Source: JACMLD01 sp039915085
GTDB lineage: Bacteria > Bacteroidota > Bacteroidia > Chitinophagales > Chitinophagaceae
Assembly (NCBI GenBank): GCA_039915085.1
Contig: JBDSOC010000098.1
Coordinates: 25,698 to 89,697, forward strand
Direction: 5' to 3'
Length of the DNA stretch: 64,000 bases
Shown here piece by piece: positions 52,183-60,666 of this stretch. The notes under the pieces are model-generated. The model saw only the letters and a program-made list of their open reading frames with translations, was not told where the DNA came from and ran no database searches. Numbering within the stretch: the stretch's first letter is position 1; each line of letters begins with the position of its first letter. Both the position numbers and the translations under genes were made by a program.

Positions 52183-53049
52183 CTAAGGATTACAATAATC
52201 ACAAGAACCAGGGTCTTCCTGTTGTTTAACATGGGGATAAAATTTTTCTTCCCTGTAAGCACATTTCTTACATTCATATAAATATGATAATGTACTTCTG
52301 GTAGGGGAGTTGCACGAGCTGCATGGAAGTCCTTTAACAACTTCTTTCACATCAAATCCGGGTGTGTTGCATTTTGGGCAGACAAATTGAATGGTTTTGA
52401 TAAGTTCAAGGGCAGCGATCCTGATATTTTCCATCCGAAAAGGATTACGATGCGCCCTCATATCAGTCTGCATCACAATTTTTCCATCACCGGAAATTTC
52501 AAAGAAAAAAAGTAGTGCCGCTTCCAGGCAGGATTTTGTTGTTGCATCTTTAAAAATATAAGGCTTATCATTTACGTTTTTCCCCGCCTTTAATATCACT
52601 CCGTATTCCGGGAATCCTATTATTTCAGCTAAGTCCCATGCTTCTTGTATTGATGATACTGTTCCCTCTTTTACACCCGCTGCCAGTGATAAATATCTTC
52701 CCGATATTTCCAACTGGTTTTTTTTATCTATCAGCAGCACAATCTCTGTGTTGACAGGAATAAAAGGGCAATCAGGATGTGGATTAAAAGCTCCTTCACT
52801 GGCAACGGCAATTTCTGTTTCAGGATACAGCTCAAAGGCTTTTAAGATTTTTAGTTTGGCAGTATTGTACTGTGTATCAGCTCTTTCAATTTCCCCACTG
52901 AATGTGCCAAATTGATCGGTATCCACTTTATCTGCCACCATAATATTTAATCCAAATGCTTCCTTCAAAGCAGGAATAATTACTTTTTCCTTATGATGTT
53001 TGGTGACAAGTACTGCGTTCCGGTTTTGAAATAATAATCGCGGATTCAT
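52183..53049 (-). CDS. DUF6671-like protein with C-terminal zinc ribbons
   Basis: A 288-residue cytosolic protein. The N-terminal domain (NRNAVLVTKHHKEKVIIPALKEAFG, then DKVDTDQFGTFSGEIERADTQ, VASEGAFNPHPDCPFIP) matches what I know as the DUF6671 family, whose function is unknown. The C-terminus carries four CxxC pairs (VCPKC, LPCSSC, ECKKC, SCDYC), enough for two zinc ribbons, pointing to nucleic-acid or protein binding. It lies between two small paralogous genes, spacings 24 and 52 bases, all downstream of icd, so it is probably in the same operon. Confidence 0.8.
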   Translation of the reverse strand: MNPRLLFQNRNAVLVTKHHKEKVIIPALKEAFGLNIMVADKVDTDQFGTFSGEIERADTQYNTAKLKILKAFELYPETEIAVASEGAFNPHPDCPFIPVNTEIVLLIDKKNQLEISGRYLSLAAGVKEGTVSSIQEAWDLAEIIGFPEYGVILKAGKNVNDKPYIFKDATTKSCLEAALLFFFEISGDGKIVMQTDMRAHRNPFRMENIRIAALELIKTIQFVCPKCNTPGFDVKEVVKGLPCSSCNSPTRSTLSYLYECKKCAYREEKFYPHVKQQEDPGSCDYCNP

Positions 53050-53073
53050 TTAGTGATTTCCCTTAGTTTAATT

Positions 53074-53319
53074 TTAATCTATCAAGTCTATTTCACTTTC
53101 CAGTGTAATACTATTCCCTTTACTTTCTATATATTTTCTTGCATTATGAATATCATTTTGAAGTTGCTTAATTCTTCTTTCCCGCATTTTTATGTCTTCT
53201 TCATTGTGCGTTTTGCCGATTTTATTTTCATGAAACTGTATTTTAACATTGATAAGTTGGGTAATGAGTTCAATAGCATCTTTGCTATTGAAACTTCCTT
53301 TAATGAGATGAATGTTCAT
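53074..53319 (-). CDS. small coiled-coil protein, paralogue B
   Basis: An 81-residue charged protein, MNIHLIKGSFNSKDAIELI, then NVKIQFHENKI, HNEEDIKMRERRIKQLQNDIHNARKYI. It aligns over its whole length with the product at 51861-52130: same start M.I.LI.G.F, same KI.FHE.KI, same EEDIK. It lies 23 bases after icd and 24 before the DUF6671 gene. Unknown function; the repeated pairing with DUF6671 is the only clue. Confidence 0.75.
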   Translation of the reverse strand: MNIHLIKGSFNSKDAIELITQLINVKIQFHENKIGKTHNEEDIKMRERRIKQLQNDIHNARKYIESKGNSITLESEIDLID

Positions 53320-53342
53320 TTGTTTAACTGATTTAATTATTG

Positions 53343-54779
53343 TTATTGTCCTTGTCCCAGGGAAAAACCTTGTCTTCCATCAAACGTATACAGGTTTTCT
53401 GTTTTAATTGTATCAATACCTTGCTGGTCTGCCGTACTCAGTATTTCTATGATTTGTTGTTTATTCATAGGTGTTCCATTAGCCGGTTTAAAACGACACC
53501 TCCAGTGGTCAGTACAAAAAGTTTCAGAAAACCCTTCCGGCCATACTTTAATTCCACGATTTGTAATCATAGAGAGCGAAATTGAGCCACTTTCCAGTTT
53601 TTGGATATGCGTTGCCAATTCATCCGGGTTACTGCCGGGCCAGTGAACAAAAACATCTACTCCCACCAGCTCTTTTTTGGCAGCTGCTTTTCGTTTGTAC
53701 TTCGGCAGGTTCAATGTTTGCCCCTGAGCGTAGGAAACAGCTTTTAATGTTTGTGGCAGTTGTCCCAGATTGCTAATCACGGCCAATGCAAATTCTTTTG
53801 TACCAAGCATTTCTTTGCTGACGCCTTCCTTGTATATGTCATAAGTATGTTTCCCCTCTTCTATGGTTTTTAGCCAGGCATTTTGCACTTTTTCCGCAAC
53901 ATCCATTTGACCAATATGAGTCAGCATCATAATGGCCCCCTGTAACAAACCTGACGGATTTGCGGAATTTTGCCCTGCCCGTCGAGGTGCAGAACCGTGT
54001 ATAGCTTCAAACATGGCGCATTCCTCGCCTATATTTGCGGATCCGGCGAGTCCTACTGACCCTGTTATCTGGGCCGCCACATCGGACAAGACATCACCGT
54101 ATAAATTCGGCATTACAATAACATCAAATGATTCGGGAGTATCAGCCATTTTTGCTGCGCCAATATCAATTATCCAATGCTCGCTTTCTATTCCAGGATA
54201 GTCTTTTGCTATCTCATCAAACACCTGATGGAACAATCCATCGGTTTGTTTCATGATGTTATCCTTGGTGAAACAAGTAACTTTCTTGCGTTTATGGGCT
54301 TTGGCATATTCGAAAGCGTAACGCACAATTTTTTCACAGCCGGGGCGGCTGATAAGTTTTAAGCACTGCACTACTTCATCCGTTTGCTGATGTTCAATCC
54401 CTGCGTAAAGATCTTCTTCGTTTTCCCGGATAATGACAATATCCATTACCGGGTGTTTGGTTTTTACGAATGGGTGAAGGCTCATACAAGGGCGGACGTT
54501 CGAGTAGAGACCCAAAAATTTTCGCGTCGTTACATTCAGACTTTTGTAACCACCTCCCTGTGGGGTAGTGATGGGAGCTTTTAGAAAAATTTTATTCTTC
54601 CTGATAATTTCCCAGGATGCTTTAGCAATACCTGCTGTGTTACCAGCTCGGTATACTTTTTCACCCACTTCTATTTCTTGTATTATGAGTTTTGCACCGG
54701 CTGCCAGAATAATATCAAGGGTGGCATCCATAATTTCCGGGCCTATGCCATCCCCTTTTGCTACTGTTATTGTTGTCAT
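53343..54779 (-). CDS. icd: isocitrate dehydrogenase (NADP type, long form)
   Basis: A 478-residue beta-decarboxylating dehydrogenase. It begins VAKGDGIGPEIM (6-17). The isocitrate-binding region shows GGYKSLNVTTRKFLGLYSNVRP, IRENEEDLYAGIEH and then the metal-binding NLYGDVLSDVAAQ, GSAPRRAGQNSANPSG near the cofactor site. The C-terminal extension of about 140 residues (VDVFVHWPGSNPDELATHI, then WRCRF) is as in Thermus-type long isocitrate dehydrogenases. Function: oxidative decarboxylation of isocitrate to 2-oxoglutarate in the TCA cycle. It is the first gene of a run with the small-protein/DUF6671 genes and divergent from a LysR gene. Confidence 0.92.
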   Translation of the reverse strand: MTTITVAKGDGIGPEIMDATLDIILAAGAKLIIQEIEVGEKVYRAGNTAGIAKASWEIIRKNKIFLKAPITTPQGGGYKSLNVTTRKFLGLYSNVRPCMSLHPFVKTKHPVMDIVIIRENEEDLYAGIEHQQTDEVVQCLKLISRPGCEKIVRYAFEYAKAHKRKKVTCFTKDNIMKQTDGLFHQVFDEIAKDYPGIESEHWIIDIGAAKMADTPESFDVIVMPNLYGDVLSDVAAQITGSVGLAGSANIGEECAMFEAIHGSAPRRAGQNSANPSGLLQGAIMMLTHIGQMDVAEKVQNAWLKTIEEGKHTYDIYKEGVSKEMLGTKEFALAVISNLGQLPQTLKAVSYAQGQTLNLPKYKRKAAAKKELVGVDVFVHWPGSNPDELATHIQKLESGSISLSMITNRGIKVWPEGFSETFCTDHWRCRFKPANGTPMNKQQIIEILSTADQQGIDTIKTENLYTFDGRQGFSLGQGQ

Positions 54780-54813
54780 TGTTTTTATTTATGATGCAAA
54801 AATGCAGCGCTTA

Positions 54814-54868
54814 ATTCATATATATTTATTTAACTTTATTATAGAACCCATAAATATATTTTATGAAT
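54814..54868. promoter_or_regulatory. inverted repeat in icd-LysR divergent promoter
   Basis: ATTCATATATATTTA (54814-54828) and TAAATATATTTTATGAAT (54851-54868) form a near-perfect inverted repeat with a 22-base centre. It lies in the 83-base gap between the divergent starts and overlaps the LysR start codon at 54863. AT-rich dyads of this kind are typical LysR binding sites. Confidence 0.45.
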
Positions 54869-55792
54869 TTCACACTTCATCAGCTTAAAGTCTTCATGAT
54901 TGTGGTAGAAAACGAGAGTATCACCAAAGCATCGGTGGAGTTAAATATGACACAACCTGCGGTTTCTATACAACTAAAAAACCTGCAGGCCCAGTTTGAT
55001 ATTTCGCTCACCGAAGTAATTGGACGAAAACTCTATGTAACAGAGTTTGGCAGGGAACTCTACCAGACGGCTGACCGTATTTTAAAAGAAGTAGCTTCCA
55101 TAAATTACAGTGCACAAAACTTCAAAGGAATGCTATCGGGCAGGCTAAAACTATCGGTTGCGTCGACAGGGAAATATGTAATGCCTTATTACCTGAAAGA
55201 TTTTTTACAGCAAAATCCAGAAATAGATCTTTTGATGGATGTGACCAATAAAACCAAGGTTGTAAAAAGCCTTGAAAATAATGAGGTAGATTTTTCACTT
55301 GTTTCGGTATTACCAGATTCTTTGGATATTGAACAGGAAATATTGCTTCCTAATAATTTATATTTAACTGCCCCGCCAGATTCTACCTTTAAAGTAACTA
55401 AACAGTTAACTAAATCTGTTTTTGACAGCATACCACTCATTTACCGTGAAGAGGGTTCTGGAACAAGAGTAACGATGCAACGGTATTTTCAAAAAGCCAA
55501 TATTGTGCCACATGTCCGTCTGGAATTGACCTCCAGCGAAGCTGTAAAACAAGCAGTAATGGCTGGGCTTGGATTTTCTATTCAATCCATCCTAAGTATC
55601 AAAAATGAATTGAAACAAAAGGAAATAAAAATCATACCTGTAAAAGGCTTGCCGCTTACCGAACAATGGAGGCTCATTTGGTTAAAACAAAAAAAAATGT
55701 CCGAGGTGGCAAAGGCCTTTTTGAGTTTTATAAAGCAAAATAAGCAATCTATTTATCAGCATATTTTTTCGTGGATAGAAAAATATAATTAA
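54863..55792 (+). CDS. LysR-family transcription regulator
   Basis: A 309-residue regulator. The winged helix at 1-60 has LHQLKVFMIVVENESITKASVELNMTQPAVSIQLKNLQAQF. The effector-binding domain (about 90-290) includes GRLKLSVASTGKYVMPYYLKDF and REEGSGTRVTMQRYF, as in CbbR/CysB-type members. It is transcribed away from icd from a shared 83-base region with a long dyad, so it probably controls icd or itself (inference). Effector unknown. Confidence 0.92.
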   Translation: MNFTLHQLKVFMIVVENESITKASVELNMTQPAVSIQLKNLQAQFDISLTEVIGRKLYVTEFGRELYQTADRILKEVASINYSAQNFKGMLSGRLKLSVASTGKYVMPYYLKDFLQQNPEIDLLMDVTNKTKVVKSLENNEVDFSLVSVLPDSLDIEQEILLPNNLYLTAPPDSTFKVTKQLTKSVFDSIPLIYREEGSGTRVTMQRYFQKANIVPHVRLELTSSEAVKQAVMAGLGFSIQSILSIKNELKQKEIKIIPVKGLPLTEQWRLIWLKQKKMSEVAKAFLSFIKQNKQSIYQHIFSWIEKYN

Positions 55793-55992
55793 AAGGAAAT
55801 AGGTATTTGTAACAGAATAATATTCCAGAAAATAATTTATAAAGAAATAATTGGAAACACTTACATGCTTAACAACCCCGAAAAAATAGCATAATACATC
55901 CCCTTTTTGCAACAATATATGATTAACAATAGTCTATCTTACATCAATCCTGCTTTGCTGTAAAATTATTTTAATCCCTTACATGATAGCCT

Positions 55993-56184
55993 ATGAATAA
56001 GCAACTTCAGAATAAAGCGCCCAATGACAGAATGATTGCCATTCAGGAACTACAAAGAAGATGGATTGAGAAAAATATAGGAAAAAAGGAGAAAAACCTG
56101 GCTGACTCAGAACAGCTAATCCCAAAATTTAAATTCTTGCTAAGCAAACTGAGAAAATCAAAATCGTTGCTGGATGATAAATAG
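55993..56184 (+). CDS. small basic hypothetical protein
   Basis: A 63-residue, lysine-rich helical protein (AIQELQRRWIEKNIGKKEKNL, then FKFLLSKLRKSKSLL). No signal or membrane segment and no family recognised. It stands alone between the LysR gene and a gene-free region; the open frame from a good ATG supports it weakly. Confidence 0.4.
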   Translation: MNKQLQNKAPNDRMIAIQELQRRWIEKNIGKKEKNLADSEQLIPKFKFLLSKLRKSKSLLDDK

Positions 56185-56808
56185 ATATCGATTTTGAATT
56201 AGACCACCACGGCTTCTATAGCTATCTCAATTAATGGAATAAGCTGATATTTGTATAAATTACTTACCATTAATTGGGTAACAAGCCAGGAACTTGGAAT
56301 TGCAAATTTTATTGGGAAAATTGCCTTGCAATAGCACAGCCAACTATAGCTATATCAAGGTGGAAAAGCTATTAACTTAAAAAAGGGTTTTTAAACTTCT
56401 GTCGGGGAAAGAGTTTAAGACCTTTTTGTTGAACATGCCTTTTAAATACCTGGATTCCCGGAGACAATCACTCATACCAAAGAATTAATTAAAAGACTGG
56501 ATGAACCTGGAAAAATGTGAATTGAAGCAAATGTTTTCAGATTAAGGACATAGCGGATTTATTTACCGCCAACCCTATGATATAACATTTATAGGGCCTG
56601 TTTAACTCACCATTACTACAATTATTAGAACCTGCAATTGCAGCATCGTCATCGGCTAATACCTGCATCCTTACACCTCCTGAATTCTAAAACCTCATTT
56701 AGCATTATGGAGTATCGATTGGTGATGACTGTGTGTATTTATTTTATAAATACAACACAGGCATTTTTAAAAATACCATAGCATATTCTAATATTATTCA
56801 AATATAAA
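56185..56808. other. gene-free stretch
   Basis: About 620 bases without a recognisable gene. Short protein-like bits (ITHTKELIKRLDEPGKM at about 56465-56520) are interrupted by stops in every frame, which may be coding decay. No repeats or attachment-like sequence were seen. Confidence 0.3.
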
Positions 56809-56831
56809 AACTGTCCTTTACCCGGACAGTT
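56809..56831 (-). terminator. terminator of the DUF4142-like gene
   Basis: Perfect eight-base stem AACTGTCC (56809-56816) / GGACAGTT (56824-56831). Read on the minus strand it is followed by TTTTATATTT. It lies 20 bases beyond the stop at 56851. Confidence 0.75.
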
Positions 56832-56850
56832 CTTATATTTCTGTCTAACC

Positions 56851-57321
56851 TCAGTTAGCACTTACTTCGCTCACAATTCTTTTACAGATGGCAACGTGCT
56901 CTGTAAAAGCAAACAATGCCAGGTTAGCCACATGCCAAATATTTTCTTCCTGCCCGGATGGTTTTCCTTCAATACCTTCAATATAATCCTGTGTGAGATT
57001 CAGTAAAAATTCATGGTTAGATAGTTCTGCTTCCATGTAGACCTTATCAAATCCGTTTCCGTTAAGACTTTTCAGCTTTTCAAGAAAAGCCTTGCTATCG
57101 TTATCTAACGAAGAAACAGTTGTGTCTAAGTCTTGCAATACATTGATTACCGTTGTTGCTTCCATTAACTCCCAACTGGCAAATTGTTTTACGTTTCGTT
57201 CAGTTGTTTTCTGAAGAGCGATTTCGCACGCCATCTTTGAGAGTAGTGCACGTGGCATTACACTTTCCCGGAATTCTTTTTCGTTTACAGTTGATACTTT
57301 TGTTTCATTTTGAATGTTCAT
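56851..57321 (-). CDS. DUF4142-like ferritin-like helical protein
   Basis: A 156-residue helical protein without a signal peptide. The pattern MPRALLSKMACEIALQKTTERNVKQFASWELMEATTVINVL, then AELSNHEFLLNLTQDYI and HVANLALFAFTEHVAICKRI resembles DUF4142 domains (ELGKLA..KA.N..VK.FA..M), which form four-helix bundles. Function unknown; usually stress-associated. It precedes its own terminator and is followed upstream by doubtful coding sequence, so it may be a single-gene unit. Confidence 0.75.
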   Translation of the reverse strand: MNIQNETKVSTVNEKEFRESVMPRALLSKMACEIALQKTTERNVKQFASWELMEATTVINVLQDLDTTVSSLDNDSKAFLEKLKSLNGNGFDKVYMEAELSNHEFLLNLTQDYIEGIEGKPSGQEENIWHVANLALFAFTEHVAICKRIVSEVSAN

Positions 57322-57332
57322 AACATAATTTT

Positions 57333-57650
57333 TTAAATTTTGGGAAATAATTTTAATAACCGTTTACAAAGTTGATTCTTCACGTGAAGAAAATCAATGG
57401 CTGAATTATAGATATAATTGTCTGTATTATTGCAAAGTAAAAATTCTATCATGGAGGAGGGTGTCAATTGTTTGCATGTTAAAAACATCTTTTTGGATTT
57501 GGGAAACAAAACGTGATTGGCACGAAAAAAACAATGCCATATAAATTTTAAAAGCCTTGTAATTGATATGGATAATATAGGGATATTAATTTCATCAATA
57601 CTTAAAATTTGCTTAAACATTTCTTCCATTCTATTATACAACATAATCAT
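57333..57650 (-). other. doubtful 105-codon open frame
   Basis: An open frame with no family resemblance, rich in Ile/Leu and Lys (ISITRLLKFIWHCFFRANHVLFP). It abuts the DUF4142-like gene by 11 bases. It could be a small protein or only the long leader region of that gene; nothing in the sequence decides. Confidence 0.25.
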
Positions 57651-57748
57651 TGTTTATGATTGCATTATTTGATTATTAGAGTGACTATCAAGAAAGCCTC
57701 CTGCTAAATCGTATTATGCATTTATTTAACTTCGATATTTTATGCTAT

Positions 57749-58207
57749 TCAAACCCAAAATTCATCCTTCCAGTTTTCGAGGGTTTTTATATCTTCCGAT
57801 TTAATATTACCGATTGTCTGAAGCTGTTCTTCAGTTGCCACAGATTCTATCTTGCTAAACAATTCCCGTTCTTCAAATCGTATATGTTCTTCCAGATGCT
57901 TTTCTATAAGAGTGAGATTCTGAGTATCTCCATTTTCATCTTCAAACAATTTTCTTAAAAGATGGTGTTCTTTCATTGCCCGCTTTATTAATTCATCATC
58001 TTTAGCCAACACAGGAAAAATATATTTTTCCTCGACTATAAAATGATTGTTCAAATGGATTTCATAAAAGAAATTGCAAAACGTTTTTATCCTTGCGTGC
58101 TCAACCCTTTTGTTAAGTCCGGTCTTTATTTTCCAGCATACCAATAAACCAAAATGATGGTCGTGGCTGATAGGTTGCAGGGCAATATGTCTTTTTATTG
58201 GTGCCAT
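57749..58207 (-). CDS. hemerythrin-like HHE domain protein
   Basis: A helical four-bundle protein with histidine/glutamate sites for a non-heme di-iron centre: SHDHHFGLLV, NNHFIVEEKYIFP, KEHHLL and EEHIRFEERELF. It is thought to handle O2, NO or iron stress. The open frame extends to 58267, but the Met at 58207 (MAPIKRH) starts the conserved part; the extra residues look like read-through across the promoter and overlap the cupin gene. It follows the cupin gene on the same strand and is probably co-transcribed with it. Confidence 0.85.
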   Translation of the reverse strand: MAPIKRHIALQPISHDHHFGLLVCWKIKTGLNKRVEHARIKTFCNFFYEIHLNNHFIVEEKYIFPVLAKDDELIKRAMKEHHLLRKLFEDENGDTQNLTLIEKHLEEHIRFEERELFSKIESVATEEQLQTIGNIKSEDIKTLENWKDEFWV

Positions 58208-58263
58208 AATTTTTGTTTTTATAATTGATAGAATGAAGATGAATAACAATCGGACTGTAGCAA

Positions 58264-58542
58264 TCATTTTATGAACTCAATCTCACCCTCAATTGGGAAA
58301 ACAATGCAGGCACTAAAATCTTCCATCACTTCAAGTGTATGGTTCTCATTAGCCGGTATCAACTGCGTTGAATCCTGTTCCAATTCTATTTCTTTATCAT
58401 CAAATATTATTTTCCCTTTGCCTTGTTTAACTATTACAAAAGCATCTGAAGTTGCTTTGTGCTTGGGCATACTTTCCCCTTTATTCAGCGTAACGCTCAC
58501 TATTTTGAATGAGTTACCCTCAAATATTTTTTTAATTTCCAT
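58264..58542 (-). CDS. small cupin-domain protein
   Basis: A 92-residue single-domain cupin. It has FKIVSVTLNKGESMPKHKA (first motif, with His), FVIVKQGKGKIIFDDKEIELEQDSTQLIPANENHTLEV (second motif) and a strand end at FSACIVFPIEGEIEFI. Metal ligands are partly present (one His in motif 1 and NH in motif 2). It lies directly upstream of the hemerythrin gene. Such pairs commonly act in redox or nitrosative stress (inference). Confidence 0.85.
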   Translation of the reverse strand: MEIKKIFEGNSFKIVSVTLNKGESMPKHKATSDAFVIVKQGKGKIIFDDKEIELEQDSTQLIPANENHTLEVMEDFSACIVFPIEGEIEFIK

Positions 58543-58622
58543 GATGTATCGTTTAATTGTATGATAGATTTAAAATTCGTTATCCAATTTCTGTTTATAA
58601 GAATATTTATCGTTTGCACAAA

Positions 58623-59030
58623 TCATTTTGCTATGGAGATATAGGAAATAAAATAAAAAACCATACTTACACCAACAACAATAATGAGCAGCCATAACCA
58701 GGATGGAATGCCTTTTGGCGTTTCACTACCGGTTATTAAAAATCTTGTTTGGTTACCTTTACCGTAAGCGTTTATCATGATGGGTAACACACCGTCAACC
58801 ACGGCATTTTCTTTTATCCCTTCTATCGAAATTGCTGGCCCATTCTTTACTTCAAAAGGAATAAGCCTGATGCCTTCTTTACCCGTTGGGTCTTTACTTA
58901 TAATTTTCAGCGAATGTTTTCCATCCACCATTTTACGGGTATCCAGTTCAAAATTGACCGGCGAAATAAGCTCCGCAATTGGCTTTGGCTCATCATCTAT
59001 AAAAATAAATATGGTGCTTTCATTTTCCAT
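58623..59030 (-). CDS. membrane-anchored protein of the cbb3 oxidase cluster
   Basis: About 135 residues. The N-terminal part (TIFIFIDDEPKPIAELISPVNFELDTRKMVDGKHSLKII) looks like an Ig-type beta domain. One membrane helix is at the end (SWLWLLIIVVGVSMVFYFISYISIA). The frame can be read from a TTG at 59039, but the ATG at 59030 removes most overlap with the gene upstream. It lies at the end of the oxidase gene run and may be an accessory factor. No known family recognised. Confidence 0.65.
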   Translation of the reverse strand: MENESTIFIFIDDEPKPIAELISPVNFELDTRKMVDGKHSLKIISKDPTGKEGIRLIPFEVKNGPAISIEGIKENAVVDGVLPIMINAYGKGNQTRFLITGSETPKGIPSWLWLLIIVVGVSMVFYFISYISIAK

Positions 59031-59031
59031 C

Positions 59032-59292
59032 TTATTCAAAATTTATTGCCAGCCTTTTAATATGCTGCTGTGCTTTTTCTTCTGGTATTATCAACCATTT
59101 TACAGAAAAAAACAAAGTGAGTATAACCACAATAACTGCTACCCAAACAATAATATAATCCAAGTTATTTTCCGGTCCTGTACCGTGAGTTATCCCCCGT
59201 AATATCCTGGGCTGCGCCTTTTCGCAGATTGGGCAGGCAAAACTTATCATTCTTGTTGTAAGAAAAATGAGTAGTAAGAGATGTCTTTTCAC
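59032..59292 (-). CDS. small membrane protein with CPIC motif
   Basis: An 86-residue protein. An N-terminal hydrophobic segment (HLLLLIFLTTRMISFA) is followed by CPICEKAQPRILRG and one membrane helix (DYIIVWVAVIVVILTLFFSVKWLII). The CxxC near the membrane suggests redox or metal binding, perhaps in oxidase assembly (inference). It ends touching the next gene, in the oxidase run. Confidence 0.7.
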   Translation of the reverse strand: MKRHLLLLIFLTTRMISFACPICEKAQPRILRGITHGTGPENNLDYIIVWVAVIVVILTLFFSVKWLIIPEEKAQQHIKRLAINFE

Positions 59293-59321
59293 TATAACTT
59301 ATTTTAATGTTAAAAATAATT

Positions 59322-59636
59322 TCAATGCGCTTGTATTTTCAAATCCTGTACTATTCTCGATGTTGCTGTATCAACATAAACCCCATAAGCGTTTACCACA
59401 ATTCCTTTTAATAATAGCTTTTCTGAGGATATTGCAAAAACTATCATTTCATCAGCTGGGTCTGTCGCTCCTTCAAAGCGATGCACCTCATCAATTGTAT
59501 AATATTCGGGAGGTAAACAAATTGATGGACTATCACAAATACGGCACTCCGTTCCTTCTTCCCTGATAAAATTTTCAGTATAACCTCTTTTGATAAGGTC
59601 ACTCACCGCTTCACTCACTGTTTCATAATTAGTCAT
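59322..59636 (-). CDS. conserved small hypothetical protein
   Basis: A 104-residue soluble protein: TNYETVSEAVSDLIKRGYTENF, ECRICDSPSICLPPEYYTIDEVHRFEGATDPADEMIVFAISS, LLLKGIVVNAYGVYVD. It belongs to a small Bacteroidota family often mislabelled as phosphoribosylpyrophosphate synthetase, but it has no such motif. It lies 10 bases from the cytochrome gene and may be co-transcribed. Function unknown. Confidence 0.75.
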   Translation of the reverse strand: MTNYETVSEAVSDLIKRGYTENFIREEGTECRICDSPSICLPPEYYTIDEVHRFEGATDPADEMIVFAISSEKLLLKGIVVNAYGVYVDTATSRIVQDLKIQAH

Positions 59637-59646
59637 GATAAATATT

Positions 59647-60657
59647 TTACTGTGCTGCTTTTAATTTTACAAAATCCATTAGTTTCTTTATTTCTTCCGG
59701 GGTTACCTTTTTAGCATTGTTACCCCAGCTTTCTTTTTCATGGTTCATAATAGCAGCAATTTCCTCCGGGCTCAAATTATTATTGGTACCCACAGCAGGC
59801 ATTGCACCATAGCCTTCCTGCATGCGGCCACTGTAGCCATTCATAATAATATTTACCATCATCTCCGGGTTATCATTCAATACTACTGTACTTCCTTTTA
59901 ATGGGGGAAATGCGCCTTTCAATCCTTCGCCGTTAGTCTGGTGGCAGCTTTGACAATTGGCTGAATAAAGAACTAATCCATCCAACTCCTTTGATTTCAC
60001 TGTACCATTTGTCTGCTTCATTTCTTTTTTATACAGAAAAGCTGGTTCAGGGCTTCCATCGGGTAGCTTGGTTTGTTTTAAAGATTGCAGGTAAGCTACC
60101 AGTTGCAGTGCTTCTTTTGTGGCAACCATTTTTCCTTCTTCTCCGTCTAAATATTCTCCCGGCACATTCACAACAATATCATTTTTTGATGGATTTCTTT
60201 TTATGGCAAACATCCACGGATATGCAGGCATGATAGACTCTTTCACCACAATTCTGGGGTTGTACAAATGCACCAGGTGCCAGTCAATACTGGGTTGCCT
60301 TGCACCAATATTGGTAAGGTCAGGCCCGGTACGTTCTGTACCCATCAGTGTAGCGGTATTTGTCCACAAATCGCTGCGGTGATTAGCGGCGTAATCGGCC
60401 GCTATACTTGGGCGTGAACCCCATACTTTATCCATATCTACATTACGAACCTGTTGTGTATGGCAGCCAACGCAGCCATTAGCAATAAATATGGCTTTGC
60501 CTTTTGCAGCATCTTCACTCAATGGTTCTGCACTGGGTAACGGTGCATTATTTTTTTGATTATTGAGTGCAGGAATGATAGCAACTAATACCGTTAATGT
60601 TGCAAAGAACAGAAAGGCTGTTCTAAATAATTTTATATGGTTATCAAAAAATTCCAT
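59647..60657 (-). CDS. cbb3-type cytochrome oxidase subunit with two c-heme domains (CcoO-like plus CcoP-like)
   Basis: A 336-residue membrane-anchored cytochrome (helix near 12-30). The first heme site CVGCH (62-66) is followed by a CcoO-like domain (QQVRNVDMDKVWGSRPS, YAANH, GTERTGPDLTNIGARQPSIDWHLVHLYNPR). The second heme site CQSCH (236-240) starts a small cytochrome c domain (TNGEGLKGAFPPL, then MQEGYGAMPAVG with the Met axial ligand). So one protein carries electron-transfer parts usually split between CcoO and CcoP. It lies 10 bases after the catalytic-subunit gene. Confidence 0.9.
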   Translation of the reverse strand: MEFFDNHIKLFRTAFLFFATLTVLVAIIPALNNQKNNAPLPSAEPLSEDAAKGKAIFIANGCVGCHTQQVRNVDMDKVWGSRPSIAADYAANHRSDLWTNTATLMGTERTGPDLTNIGARQPSIDWHLVHLYNPRIVVKESIMPAYPWMFAIKRNPSKNDIVVNVPGEYLDGEEGKMVATKEALQLVAYLQSLKQTKLPDGSPEPAFLYKKEMKQTNGTVKSKELDGLVLYSANCQSCHQTNGEGLKGAFPPLKGSTVVLNDNPEMMVNIIMNGYSGRMQEGYGAMPAVGTNNNLSPEEIAAIMNHEKESWGNNAKKVTPEEIKKLMDFVKLKAAQ

Positions 60658-60666
60658 TGTTCTATT

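Noticed and set aside
59322..59636. Possible phosphoribosylpyrophosphate synthetase
   Set aside because: The label is often attached to this small family, but the 104-residue protein has no PRPP-binding loop or nucleotide motif; kept as a conserved hypothetical.
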